64,000 nucleotides of DNA, taken from Isoetes taiwanensis. Lineage: Eukaryota > Streptophyta > Lycopodiopsida > Isoetales > Isoetaceae. Where the stretch lies: positions 1 through 64,000 of the forward strand of contig JAJEKV010000665.1 in assembly GCA_021234155.1 (NCBI GenBank), written 5' to 3'. Positions 10,030 to 20,218 of this stretch are shown in pieces (positions within the stretch are counted from its first letter, which is position 1; every line of letters begins with the position of its first letter). The notes under the pieces are model-generated. The model searched no databases and was not told where the DNA came from. It saw nothing but the letters and a program-made list of their open reading frames with translations. The position numbers and the translations under genes were made by a program.

Positions 10030-10598
10030 CGCCCGTGTACATGACTATTCATGAAGACCACGGATCAGGGCAGGAACAAGGCAGGACCAGGTCAAGCATC
10101 GGGTAGTAGACCCACGCCCTCACCGAAACCCACGTAGAAGACCACGCCAGGGTCCAAGAAGAGATAAAAGAATGATAAAATGACGGCCCCGCCGGCGCGC
10201 CCGAGTCCGATGTGATACTGTGCACATAAAGAAGCCTTAACCAGCATTCCCGTAAAATCAGGCTCTGATCCAGGAGTTGGTAGCGAGATCTGCCAAACAC
10301 CTATTTTGGGCCCAAGGCCATTGTAGTATATATATGAGTAGAGATAGAACTCATGTTTTTCAGATGAGCATTAGTCCTTGTCTCCTGTTTTCCTCTCGAT
10401 TTCTGAGAGCTCATGTACACTCAGTGATTTCAAGAAAGTCTGATTCTTTCTCATTGTTTGGTGTTGTTTCTTTTCTGTTTTTTTCTCTCTGCTCCTTTGT
10501 AAAATCCCGCGTGGCACTCAGCCAGGATTCTCCTTTTTGACCCAAGTGTCCTCATAGAGGGCTGTCTTGCAGGAGATCCCGAACCCAGACCCTAAACA
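10017..10598 (+). repeat. 3' LTR (582 bp)
   Basis: Begins TGTTAGTC and ends CCTAAACA, matching 1760-2312 throughout. Differences include substitutions, several short indels and a ~21-bp stretch near 10434. It is followed by ATCAT, the target duplication. Confidence 0.9.
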
Positions 10599-10603
10599 AT
10601 CAT
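10599..10603 (+). repeat. Target-site duplication, right copy (ATCAT)
   Basis: ATCAT after the CA end of the 3' LTR matches 1755-1759. Beyond it the older gypsy RT resumes with the LDD of its YLDD box. Confidence 0.85.
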
Positions 10604-11060
10604 TTATTTAGATGATATTCTTTTTATTCTAAAACTCTTGAAGAACATGAGATATATGTTCGACAGGTCCTCCATAAGCTTCTTGCGCATGGGATATATG
10701 TCAAACTTGAGAAACGTTAGTTCAAACAGAATATTATGAAGATCCTTAGTTATTATATCACTCCGCATGGAGTCTCTATGGATCCAGAAAAGGTCAACAC
10801 TGTGTTGGAGTAGCAAACACCTTCTTCCGTCCAAGATGTTCAGTGTTTTCTTGGATTACCAACTTCTATCAACATTTTATTCAAGATTATTCAAAGACAT
10901 GCCTCATGGCAAACTATATGCTATTTGGATTGAGTGTGGAAGCAAAAACTGGTTTTGTTACCCTGAAGTATGCTTTTACTATGGCCCCAGTTCTTGTCCA
11001 TGTAGATCCCTCACACACATATGTTGTTTCAAACTATCCGATTTATGATTTGTTCATCTA
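10604..11060 (+). pseudogene. Host gypsy reverse transcriptase, C-terminal part
   Basis: Resumes the RT broken at 1760. The leucine and two aspartates of YLDD come first, followed by frames reading KTLEEHEIYVRQVLHKLLAH and GVSMDPEKVNTVLE, then FSWITNFYQHFIQDYSKT and FTMAPVLVHVDPS at the start of the RT-RNase H connection. Stops and frameshifts are frequent. With one copy of the 5-bp repeat removed, the two RT halves are collinear. Confidence 0.85.
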
Positions 11061-11243
11061 GTTGATTCTTTTGAAATGAAGATGTTTCCTAGAAGGATCT
11101 CTTCATAAGATCGATCCATATAGATCATTAAAATCCGATTTATGATAAGGAGTTGTTGGTAATAGTTGATTCTTTTGAGGAATGAAGATGTTTCCTAGAA
11201 GGATCTCTTCATAAGATCACAGTCCATATAGATCATTAAAATC
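11036..11243 (+). repeat. ~100-bp tandem duplication inside host RNase H
   Basis: A unit starting CCGATTTATGAT and containing GAAGATGTTTCCTAGAAGGA and CATATAGATCATTAAAATC occurs at about 11038-11135 and 11135-11243 with small differences. The second copy keeps the RNase H reading frame better. Confidence 0.8.
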
Positions 11244-11465
11244 TAAACGATTTTCAGTCTGTTCAAGTGTCTAAGCATCGCTATAACCGATGGCATACTC
11301 AAGTATTCTTCCGCATTGATTTCGTGACCGAATATCGTCCTAGACCTCTCCGAGGGAAGCCTAATGTCTTGTCTCGACGCTCCTACTTTGAGCCTAAGAT
11401 GGCTGATCTTGCATTTGATCAGCAATCGCCAGTTTCTTATGGCCATCAAACTATCATTCAGTTAA
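11061..11465 (+). pseudogene. Host gypsy RNase H remnant
   Basis: Shows KELLVIVDSFE near 11147, then the duplicated segment, and RWHTQVFFRIDFVTEYRPRP near 11290-11349 followed by GKPNVLSRRSYFEPKMADLA. This is the end of Ty3/gypsy RNase H up to the integrase boundary. Recognisable pol sequence stops about 11460, so integrase and the 3' LTR of this old element are lost or too decayed to read. Confidence 0.8.
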
Positions 11466-11469
11466 ATTG

Positions 11470-13530
11470 GAATTATGTCAATTTCAAAATCACGTCAACT
11501 AGCTGTTGTTTGCTAGGGAACTTCCATTTTTTAATCTTTTTTTTTTTGCTGTTATAATCATATAATGAGTACATTGTCTACACTCTTACATGGCAGTGTA
11601 AAAACACATCGAAAACAAGTAACATCTCCTTGATATATATAGCTTTTAGTAGTAACAATCACCCTCTCTACCATCACCTTAAATATACAAAAATTGCAGC
11701 AGTGCATTTCCAAACAGCCTCAATGGAAAGCCTCCTTACATCAACTCTCTAGCTCGCTCAAATCACAAAACTGAAGGCAAAAAAAAACTTTTGAGATTTT
11801 GAGGGGCAACCACTTGTACAAGATTTGTCCTTTTTTTGCCTGGTGGTCAAAATATATAAGTCACTAAAGCTGTACCTGAATGTAGTGTTTTCCAACCCAA
11901 CCATATTTTGATGTAAAAGTTTGTTAATTTCACCTTCTTTATACTCAATTCATAAACATCTAGCTGGGATGATAAATAGCAACAACTGCACATGTAAGAA
12001 ATATATGACGATGGCATATATTCACTATTTAAGCATGAGGTGATTCTTTGATGCCAATTGTTGTATATACTTGACATTCCAGTGTATCTTCTATATCCTT
12101 CAACTCTGACATCCTTGATTTCCAAACCATGCCAACATAAGAAGTATGGGTGGCTAGTAAGTAAACATCTCAAGATAAAGATGAACATGGCAAGAATGCA
12201 TGTTAGACACCAATTTTGGGAAAGGATATTGTACCTAACTGTCATTTGTGGAACCGCAATTTTATTGTTCTGCCTACTGATATGCCTAAAGGTCGTAATC
12301 TATCACCCTCTACTCCCTTCAAGCAATTTGGGTTGCGTAGAATGGATAGCTCACTACCACCCAAACTCTACTCACCTGTTTTCATACAAACATGTGCCAA
12401 CCATATTTCCAAAGTTGCAACTGCCTAAATACGACCCATTAGTGTACTTACTCTTTTATTAATACAAAATAATTAGACTTTTACTTGAACTACTATGTTC
12501 ATATGAACATGCAAAATTATGAAATTGAAGACAGATAGAAACGACATTTTATATAATTTCATGTTCCATATGTACCATCAAGCTTGCTTTACATAAACGC
12601 AATAATGAGCATGTTGATTGTCGATTAGACTTGCACCAAAAGGAAGCAATCTTGGAGACTCGCTTTTCCAAGTATGATCATAGGGCCACAAGGTCCTTAC
12701 ATAAAATCTTTTTGTATAAATGTTACTGCATAATTTCTTTTTATTGACAAGTTTAGCATATCAAACATGAATTGACTTCATCAAATAATCATGTTTCTCA
12801 TGTGCCTGTTGATATTACTATCTATTCTCTTTGCTATTATCTTACAAACAAAAAAAAAGCCAAGAGCCAAAGAACATGTCCAGGCATACAAAAAGCAGTT
12901 GGCCAATTTTCAAATGAGAAAACAAAAACCTTATTAAGAAGTGGAAAAAATGAGGCTACTTATCATACTAAGTGTATTCCAAAGAGACATACCTGACATA
13001 TTAACTTGATGACACTCCAGCAAAATAGTAGGAGGAAGGAATGGCACCCTTCATGGAAATACTCCCGTACAACAATAGCAAGCTGCGTTTTCAAGTACCA
13101 AATGTTTATAAAAGACAAATCAAGAGAGCAACGCCATGCAAACCTAAACCAAACTGACCTCCAGGCCTTATATGGTTACAATCTGGACACTTGCACTCAA
13201 CCTAACTACACAACTTGTGACTCAACACCTTAGCTTATTTGACTTGTTTGTTTATAACAAAGGCAATTTAACTAAATGCATTATCTCCGATCATATGATT
13301 GCTGCATATTTAAATTAGAGGAGGATCATAAAAAAAATCCTTCTTTTAAGCAGATAGTTGTATGCATTTTGCGATGCAAGTACATGCTGGTTTAGGAGCT
13401 GTTAGGATGCCTAAAGAAATTCCTTTTTTTGCCTCAAGAAATAAAAGGAAAACATCATCAAAGGCCATTCATATCGCATGAAATTATGCCTCCATGACTG
13501 TGTGTAGGAAGAGAAAACTCGTCTTACCTT
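11470..13530. other. Intergenic, AT-rich
   Basis: No recognised coding domain, RNA gene or clear repeat. Frames here are short and of intron-like composition. A stretch at 12216-12428 (+) reads protein-like (GKDIVPNCHLWNRNFIVLPT) but I cannot assign it. The block next to 13530 is the probable 3' flank of the minus-strand GNAT-like gene. Confidence 0.5.
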
Positions 13531-13538
13531 TTCACTGC

Positions 13539-14070
13539 TTAGTCCAGACTGAGATTCTTTAGCAGAAGAAAGCTTCTCCATTTTATAAGCAAATCTTTGA
13601 TAGATGCATCCATCCTTGTCCCAATGCCAACCCACATTACCATGTCTGGTAGGTCTTGTATAGAGTCTCCAGTTACGTCATACACTTTGTTGAATCCCAT
13701 CCTAGTGTAATATTTAATAAGCTGTCATAGTTGGAAAATAGGCACTACATCAATGGAACATGACATCAATATTATATGCAAAAGACAAGTTTATCACCCC
13801 TTTGGATGATAACCATTATCATCTTTGATTGCCAAAAGCTCTGTTTTGATGCATCCCTGCTTGAGCCCATGTCTAGAATTTTACCTTCTGTCCACAACGT
13901 CACAAATCCTTCTGCTCTGCCAAGTTCCTCATTTCCAGTGCTTTTGGCTAAGACTTTTAAAAAGGGCCCCAATGTTTTCAGCTCTATACTTACACCATAT
14001 GCTTGTTCTGCACCCAGAACTGCCGCCATGATAGGCAAATCTGGAATTGAAGGCGTCTTTTCTTGAAAGT
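13539..14070 (-). pseudogene. GNAT-like (acyl-CoA N-acyltransferase) gene remnant, C-terminal exons
   Basis: Three blocks read in order on the minus strand. 14066-13890 holds PSIPDLPIMAAVLGAEQAYG and ELGRAEGFVTLWTEGKIL. 13855-13798 holds GCIKTELLAIKDDNGYHPK. The last exon, 13721-13539, holds LIKYYTRMGFNKVYDVTGDS and MWVGIGTRMDASIKDLLIKW, then a stop. YYxRxGF is typical of the last strand of GNAT folds, and the whole resembles a plastid-type plant N-acetyltransferase family. The 76-bp intron (13722-13797) has an AG acceptor. Two extra G bases at its donor break the frame, and about 30 residues that should hold the acetyl-CoA loop between the first and second blocks are absent. I infer a pseudogene or a badly rearranged allele. 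Confidence 0.5.
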
Positions 14071-14339
14071 TTGACGATTTGCAAACAGTATTTCCATGCA
14101 ATATTTCTATGCAAACGGGTAAATTTAATACCAATTGCTTTGTCAAATGGAGAGATGGTGGAAGCTGGAAGACAGATTTTAGGATAAGAGAGAAGCGGCC
14201 AGGGATTAATTTTATCTGCTCCAAAAGGAATTTCTGGCATAGCAGGTTATGCATCAATTTTCGCACCAAAAGGGATTTCTAGCTGGAGCTGATCAGACAA
14301 ACAGGAAAAGAAGAGGGCGATGGTCCAATTCGGCCAAAC

Positions 14340-14515
14340 CTACACCAAAAAAAGGCAATGCTTCTGGAAAACCACTGAAATTGATGTGAAATTTGCTTTT
14401 TATCACAAATTGATATACCCATTCCATTCAATGCAAGCTTATAAAAAAAAACGGCAGCCCTTCTGGAAGACCACAAAAATTGGTGCGAAATCTGCTTCAA
14501 ATTGGTGCAAAATCT
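14340..14515. repeat. Imperfect ~90-bp tandem repeat
   Basis: CTTCTGGAAAACCACTGAAA and CTTCTGGAAGACCACAAAAA begin two related units. Each is followed by a TTGRTGYGAAATYTGC word, and a third partial copy of that word follows at about 14500. On the minus strand both units can be read as KQISHQF..., so this may be a duplicated exon or UTR piece of the GNAT-like gene. Confidence 0.55.
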
Positions 14516-14669
14516 GAATTCTCAATTGCAGAGAAAGATCGCTGGAAGAAAAGGTAAACCAAAAAAAATTCCCTTTTGTAAAACCTTTCAAGATTTCATG
14601 GAATTTTAAGAAAAGGTGGATATCTTCCACCCAAAAGAATTCTATTTTATATTGCAAAAGCCCGAAAGG

Positions 14670-15870
14670 GTTCCAGCCGTAGGAATTTTTTTTTTTTTTG
14701 AATAACCAAAATCAAGCGAAAATAATGTGAGCGCATGTGCTTATTTCAATATTTTTAGGATGTGTGAAAGTAGTGTGAGGGTGCAATGTGCTTATTTCAA
14801 TTTTTGAAAGATGTGCGAAAGTAATGGTCTAGGCCTATACATTGTGCACCATTGAATTCATGGGGTAACACAGGAAAAAACGGTGAACCCTTCATCCTGA
14901 ACAAAGCAGAAAATATTCTCCTTCTTCAAAGGCCCAGAATGAAATGAAAATATTCCATTAAGTAAAGCATGTAAACAAGATTAGTGTGTACTCTGGATTA
15001 AAATCATGGGCAACAAATCTCATGAAGTTTTAATGATTACAGGAATTTGTACTACTGTGAAAGTCCTAAAAAAAGGGCAGCTAGAATATAGAAGTTGCAG
15101 ATAATAATTTAAAAATGTTAATATGTGAATGTTTAGAAATCATATTATCAGCACTTTTTTATCTTTGGATCTTTTTTAAATGTAAAGTTTCCTGATCGAA
15201 ATAAAAAAAAAAAAAATCTAATATCTTACGCGTTCTCTTGAATGTGGCCAAAATAAATCCATAGAATATATATTTTTGTGTTGCCCTTCGGACTTGTTTG
15301 CCTACCAAAATGTATGTGTAATATAAACCCGAAAACCTTCACTCGACATAATAAAAAGGACAACAAGTGCATATAAACAAGAAGAAAACAGAGGGGCCTA
15401 AACGAATAAAATGGTGGATAGAAAACATCAACGCAGTCAGACATACAGAAGAGAATAACAGTACATATAAATCGAAAAAAAAAAGAGCAATAGCCATATG
15501 TAAAAAAAACAGATGCATAGAAAACACAAAAGCAAGATTTCCTAGTCAGGAGCATTCTATCATAATGCTTGCTGCCTAATCCAACTGTAAGCATGGACTC
15601 AAAACCTTTACAAACTACAAATATCAAACTCTGAAACAAAGGGAGCAGATTTTGAGGGAGAAGAATGGAAAAATGTCTAAAGAACAGAAACACAGACTAA
15701 AAATTGTTAAGGCCTGGGAATGTGCATATTGGAAGCAAACGTAACCCATGCAATCAGAAATCATGCACAGCCAGCTAAGCTCCGTTCAATATCGCTGCCT
15801 TTGAGGGCCATCAGTAATTGCATGTAGCTGAGAACCTGTACAAGGAGCTTATCTAAAATATTAACTCTCA
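14670..15870. other. Intergenic or intron, AT-rich
   Basis: No gene seen. Contains several A- or T-runs and a minus-strand frame at 15226-15693 of phenylalanine-rich, intron-like composition. If the promoter at about 15940 is real, this stretch would be the 5'-UTR intron of the minus-strand gene. Confidence 0.4.
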
Positions 15871-15883
15871 GACGGAATACTTA

Positions 15884-15965
15884 CCTCCGAGCTCGCAAAG
15901 CGGCCGATCTGAGGAACCCTAACTTAGCGCAGGGAATTTATAACCCTTTTCCCTGACGTGGCCAA
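15884..15965 (-). promoter_or_regulatory. Candidate promoter, first exon and splice donor (minus strand)
   Basis: On the minus strand, CCACGTCA (ACGT core) is followed by TTATAAAT (+ coordinates 15936-15943) and then by a GC-rich stretch that ends GAG|GTAAGTATT at 15884. TATA box, about 30-bp spacing and a consensus splice donor in this order look like a plant promoter with a non-coding first exon. It points toward the GNAT-like remnant at 14070-13539. No transcript evidence is available. Confidence 0.4.
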
Positions 15966-16679
15966 ATGCCTGCCCTCGATCTACAGCCCTAGAATGAACG
16001 GACGAGAGAACTCCTGGTGACCTAAGGTAAGATATCATTGTGAAATGACATTCTCATCAGTAAATGTTTATGGCTAAATCTCGGTCGTTAACAAAAGGAA
16101 CATTCTGCACGATGCTCACACTCATCAAATCTAGACCGCTATGTATTAAGGTACATGAGAAAACCTAAAGCAACACTAAAATACAAATGTTCCAAAACAA
16201 AATCCTAAAAGCCTACTTAAATCATAGTGTGCATGAATATTCGTGTGAACAAAAATTGAAGTTCATATCAATCACCCCCCATGAATTGAACCTGGGGCTA
16301 TGGCATTGGGTGAAAAGGATGAGACATACCTGAGTGTTCACACTTTGTTGTCAGAGCAAAGAGAATGAAGAATGACCTGCAAAATAGCCACATATAAATA
16401 AAGCAACGCAAGTACTTTCACCATCTTCTCAGGCGGCGGGCCAACTATTTGACAGTAGTATTGGGGTCTGTCAGGGATCAGTTGAAGAGCTGGTTGCTGA
16501 CAATAGGGGCAATGGATGTAAGATTATTATTCATGATGTGTTACAGGCATGATAAATAGGATGAGGTGTAAGGTTAATATCATGCAAAGCATTTGAGTGA
16601 TCAAAGAAATTATGTGAGGTTTTGAAGACTTGCAATGGTGCCATATAGTTTCTCCTTACGGGTTAAATTAATGGTAGGA
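15966..16679. other. Intergenic
   Basis: No coding domain, RNA gene or repeat recognised between the candidate promoter and the hAT-like element. Confidence 0.5.
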
Positions 16680-16687
16680 CCATAGAT
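16680..16687 (+). repeat. 8-bp target-site duplication (CCATAGAT), left
   Basis: CCATAGAT immediately precedes the CATAGTTAC terminus and is repeated exactly at 17971-17978 after the other terminus. Confidence 0.85.
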
Positions 16688-17970
16688 CATAGTTACCCAG
16701 AACAGGACGGGAACGGGAATGCGGACCTAAAATTTGGAACGGGAACGGGAATAAATCGGAACGGGAACGGCCAACATTCGAATTTTTAAAATCTAAAAAT
16801 AGTTTTGGCGTTCCCTTTGCATAATGATCATTGTGGAACACTTAGAATTTAAAAATGTTTCATAGAGGCCATGGAAACATATTAAACCACTCCGTAGATG
16901 CTTAATTTTTTATATAACAATATTATATTCAACACAAGACTTAGAACATAGTATTACATCTATAATTCTAACACAATAGAAGTCTAAAATAAGCAAGATA
17001 GGGAAGTTAAACTTAGCACTGAGGCCTTTGACAAACTAAAAAAATGCTTGTTGCAATATTTCCCTTCCCTTAGAGATAATGTTTCTCAAAACCAATAGTG
17101 CCACTTAATATGTTACAATGCGGCACTACAAATCTCCATCAAAAAATAAATTCTACAGTTCAGCATCAAGTTTTCTCAACTCTTTAATGCCCCTTAATGC
17201 TCTTAAACTTACTTTTCTTTTGCCACCTAGAGTCCCACAAGTCGTTCTTCAAGAACACATGGCTTCCTCCAATGCAAGTCCCTCTAACTGAGCTGGGAAA
17301 ACAAATCGAAATTCCCATCATCAAAATGCAAAATGGATAGATTATAAATGAGATCGCAAATCGAGAAATATAGCGGAGGAGGAACGTAAATTAAACAACA
17401 AACAAGAGAGAGACAGTCATGAAACATTTGTGTAGTCCGGCATCTGAGCACTTTTATGTGTGTTATGGAAAAAACACCGAACAAAGAGCCATTGTTAGTT
17501 GCAACCATTCCTTCCTACCAAAAAAAAGCAAAGAAGGAGAAAAAATGAACTATAAACCATTGATTTTGATTTTTTTTGGGAACTTACTGAGAACGCCATT
17601 CCCAAAGATGGGAACGGTGTTCGAAACAAGAGAGAGACAATCATGAAACATTTGTGTAGTCCGCTACAGAGCACTTTATGTGTGCGTTTATGAAAAACAC
17701 TGAACAAAGAGCCATTGCTAGTTGCACCATTCCTTCCTACCAAAAAAAGAAGCAAAGAAGGAGAAAAAATGAACTATAAACCATTGATTTCCTTACGTTT
17801 TTTTGGGAACTTACCAGGAACGCCATTCCCAAAGATGGGAACGGTGTTCGGAACGGCGTTCCCGGTAACAAACCGTCCGGAACTGGAACTTGGCGTTCCG
17901 GGAACGTAGAACCCTAGGGAATGTGTTCCGGAACGGGAACGCGTTCGGAACGGCTTTCCCAGTAACTATG
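16688..17970. mobile_element. Non-autonomous hAT-like DNA transposon (1283 bp)
   Basis: The ends CATAGTTAC and GTAACTATG form a 9-bp terminal inverted repeat flanked by an 8-bp target duplication, the signature of the hAT superfamily. Both subterminal zones are rich in CGGGAACGGGAA and its complement, likely transposase-binding repeats. No transposase frame is present; inside there is AT-rich DNA and a ~220-bp tandem duplication. It must depend on a transposase made elsewhere. Superfamily assignment rests on target-duplication length because the 9-bp TIR alone is not diagnostic. Confidence 0.75.
17401..17850 (+). repeat. ~220-bp imperfect tandem duplication inside hAT-like element
   Basis: Two units (17401-17622 and 17624-17850) each run from AACAAGAGAGAGACA to AAAGATGGGAACGGTGTTC. 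They share CATGAAACATTTGTGTAGTC and GAGAAAAAATGAACTATAAA. Differences are point changes and short indels. The second unit is nearer the right terminus. Confidence 0.85.
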
Positions 17971-17978
17971 CCATAGAT
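17971..17978 (+). repeat. 8-bp target-site duplication (CCATAGAT), right
   Basis: Exact match to 16680-16687, directly after the GTAACTATG terminus. Confidence 0.85.
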
Positions 17979-18137
17979 AAAGGTTTTGGAAGATAGACAT
18001 AGGTGGTGAGTTACCATATATAAGCAAAGTCATGTGGCTAAATGCTTTTGGTGCCAAAAGCCAAAAGCATCAAGCCAAAAGCCAGATACAAATGCAGAGG
18101 CGGGATTAACCATGATCCACTGAATAGAACCATCAGC

Positions 18138-18506
18138 CTATGCATAAGACAACACACTCAAATAGGACTCAAATATCAACTGTCGCTTGGCAGGAGCAAG
18201 CGAAGAACAATGGTAGGCCTTAGCGATTCTAGCTTGTGCGTCCTGGAGGACTACTGCAGGAGGAATATCCAAACCCTGAAAGATACACAATCTTCTGCGC
18301 TTCCAGATGGACCACAGCAACCATCCTGATGCCAAATGAAATGCTTGACTCCACACCTTATTCCAAGTATCCAAATAAATAGCCAGAAGCACTCGCTGAC
18401 TTATCAATATCACATGAAAAAGAGAAAGCAGCCAAGAGCAAACAGGCTGGAGATGATTACATAAAAAGAAACAATGCTCAATGGTCTCGTCCCTTTGCTT
18501 GCACAA
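18138..18506 (-). pseudogene. LINE ORF2 C-terminal zinc-binding (zf-RVT) fragment
   Basis: An open 122-residue frame reads MCKQRDETIEHCFFLCNHLQ, the C-x2-..E-T-x2-H-x3-x2-C block of zf-RVT. It continues to WLLWSIWKRRRLCIFQG, matching the usual I-W-x2-R-N-x2-I-F tail. This is the end of a plant L1-type ORF2. Downstream on the minus strand (18137-18040) is a likely 3' UTR with no obvious poly(A). Its 5' end meets the oppositely oriented LINE piece at 18506. Confidence 0.75.
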
Positions 18507-19660
18507 TGGTCAGAGTGTTGACACTCGAGGATCAAATCTATGGACAAGCACAAATCTCAGATCATAATCCACAATGGCAAAGAGCTAAAAAAACTTACTT
18601 CAAGCTCAATACTATGCATTTGAAGGATAGTGAATTCATTGCAGGTTGTAGGAATGTGTGGTCTCATGAATTCTCTCGTAGTGGTGGCATGGCTGGTGTT
18701 GTTGCTACTCTCAGGGCTGTAAAATCCTTTGCAAAGCAGTGGGATCATGCACAGGTGGTTCAGACTAGAGGCAATTAACCGAGTTGTATCAGGAGTTACA
18801 GAGATACGCGCTCTTGCCCCTTCTTCTGGTATTAGAGAGAAAGCAATCTTGACAGAGATTAAAGCCATTGAGACGACTCATGTGAATCAAGCCAGGATAA
18901 AGGTAGGACTGGAATGGTTTAGATCTCGTGATAGATGCTCTCACTTCTTTTTTTGGGTCGTTAAGAGAAGGCATATGATGGCCTCTATTAACTCCCTTAT
19001 CTTGCCTGATGGGTCAGAGTTCTGATCAGGTTCAATTGAAGCAGTATCTCCACGACCACTTTTCTTCATTTTTTTCCGGACATCAGTTGTCCTTTCAGGA
19101 GGATATGCAATCTGCAATCTTGTCGAAGGTCCACCCCATTGTGTCAGTTGAGCAACGTGCACACCTAGAATCAGACATCACCATCAATGACTTACATTCA
19201 GCTGCTTCTCTTTTAAAAAAGGACAAGTGCCCTGGCCTAGATGGTTTTCCAGTGGAATTTTTCCAGGAAGATTGGGATTGGTTAGGTTGCGATCTTTACA
19301 GTGCTTTCTGTGAGTTTCGTAGGGTTCAGAAGTTTGGATAAGATCCTCAATACTGCTGCATTTCTCTCATTCCCAAGTGTAAAGGGCCAAAGACAATATC
19401 TGATTGGCGCCCTATTACATTATTGTCTTTCGTGTATAAAATATTTGCGAAGGCCCTTGCAGAAAAAATGCATGATGTCTTGGCTGTATCAATCTCTCCT
19501 ACTCAACCTGGATTCTTGCCAAGGAGGAGCATTTTAGACAATGTTGCTGCTGCTTATGAAGGTATGTATTGGGCCAGATTGAAAGAGATTTCCAAGCCTT
19601 ATGTACAGCAGAATACCATATGGTCAGAATCGCCTTGCAGATTCTGCTTGTAATAACAGG
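18506..19660 (+). pseudogene. LINE (L1-type) endonuclease end and RT N-terminal fragment
   Basis: Starts at the end of the endonuclease (ISDHNPQWQRAKKTYFKLNT), passes through the linker with DRCSHFFFWVVKRRH, then SLLKKDKCPGLDGFPVEFFQ, ISLIPKCKGP, ISDWRPITLLSFVYKIFAKA and PTQPGFLPRRSILDNV. The frame changes at about 18778, 19020 and 19340. It stops before the RT catalytic boxes near 19660. Orientation is opposite to the zf-RVT piece it abuts, giving a head-to-head pair. Confidence 0.8.
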
Positions 19661-20215
19661 GAACTCCCTTACCTTGGAGTCAAACCTGGAGTACACCTAA
19701 ACGCCTCTATATTTTCTGCTCACATAGTCTTCCCAAAATAAATTTTTCTACAGCCAGTGCAGCTAAACCCCATAACAGTCCACTTCAACACAAGTTATTG
19801 TACCAGCTAGCCTTTATAATTTATGCAAACAAACAATATGCAGTGGATATAAAAAGATTGCGTATTAAACGGGAGCAAATCGTCGAAACGAGAGCAAAGG
19901 GAATGTTCCTCAAAGATTCCCTTTTTTTACAAAAAAGGGGGTAAAACGAGGTTAAAAAAAAAAGATGCATGAAATTGTATTTTGATCCCCCAAATGACTA
20001 ATTTTTTTGTGCAATGAAAGAATTGACTTTTTTAAAGTGTCGCTTTTCTTAGCAAATAGAATATTCTTGAAGTATGTTTTACGAGAGAAACTCTAATTTC
20101 AGAGGATAAAATATTTAACAAATAATAAGTAAGTCTATAACTGAAAATGTAGTATTCTCAAAATTTGAAGATAGAATCTTCATATTCACATGCAAAATTT
20201 ACAGTCTTTTTCTAA
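19661..20215. other. Intergenic, AT-rich
   Basis: No gene or repeat recognised. This is the 3' flank of the minus-strand DUF7869-like gene that ends at 20219. Confidence 0.5.
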
Positions 20216-20218
20216 GAC

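Larger units (their letters stand above)
1760..10598 (+). mobile_element. Nested 8.8-kb LTR retrotransposon, Ty3/gypsy (Athila/Tat-like pol), gag-deleted
   Basis: Complete element: 5' LTR, PBS, RT, RNase H, integrase, a long extra frame, purine tract, 3' LTR and 5-bp target duplication. RT and RNase H resemble the Athila/Tat branch, and the PBS matches tRNA-Asp as in Athila-type elements (family knowledge). Only about 400 bp separate the PBS from RT, so gag and protease are missing. Stops and frameshifts in every domain mean it cannot act alone. The LTRs are easily alignable but carry many substitutions and a ~21-bp indel, so it is not very recent. It lies inside an older gypsy RT. Confidence 0.9.

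Noticed and set aside
12058-12462. 134-residue plus-strand frame as a gene
   Set aside because: No recognised motif; an overlapping frame at 12216 looks equally protein-like, so neither can be supported.
15226-15693. 155-residue minus-strand frame as a membrane protein
   Set aside because: Phe/Leu/Cys-rich because of AT-rich T-runs; no start context, motif or neighbouring exon.
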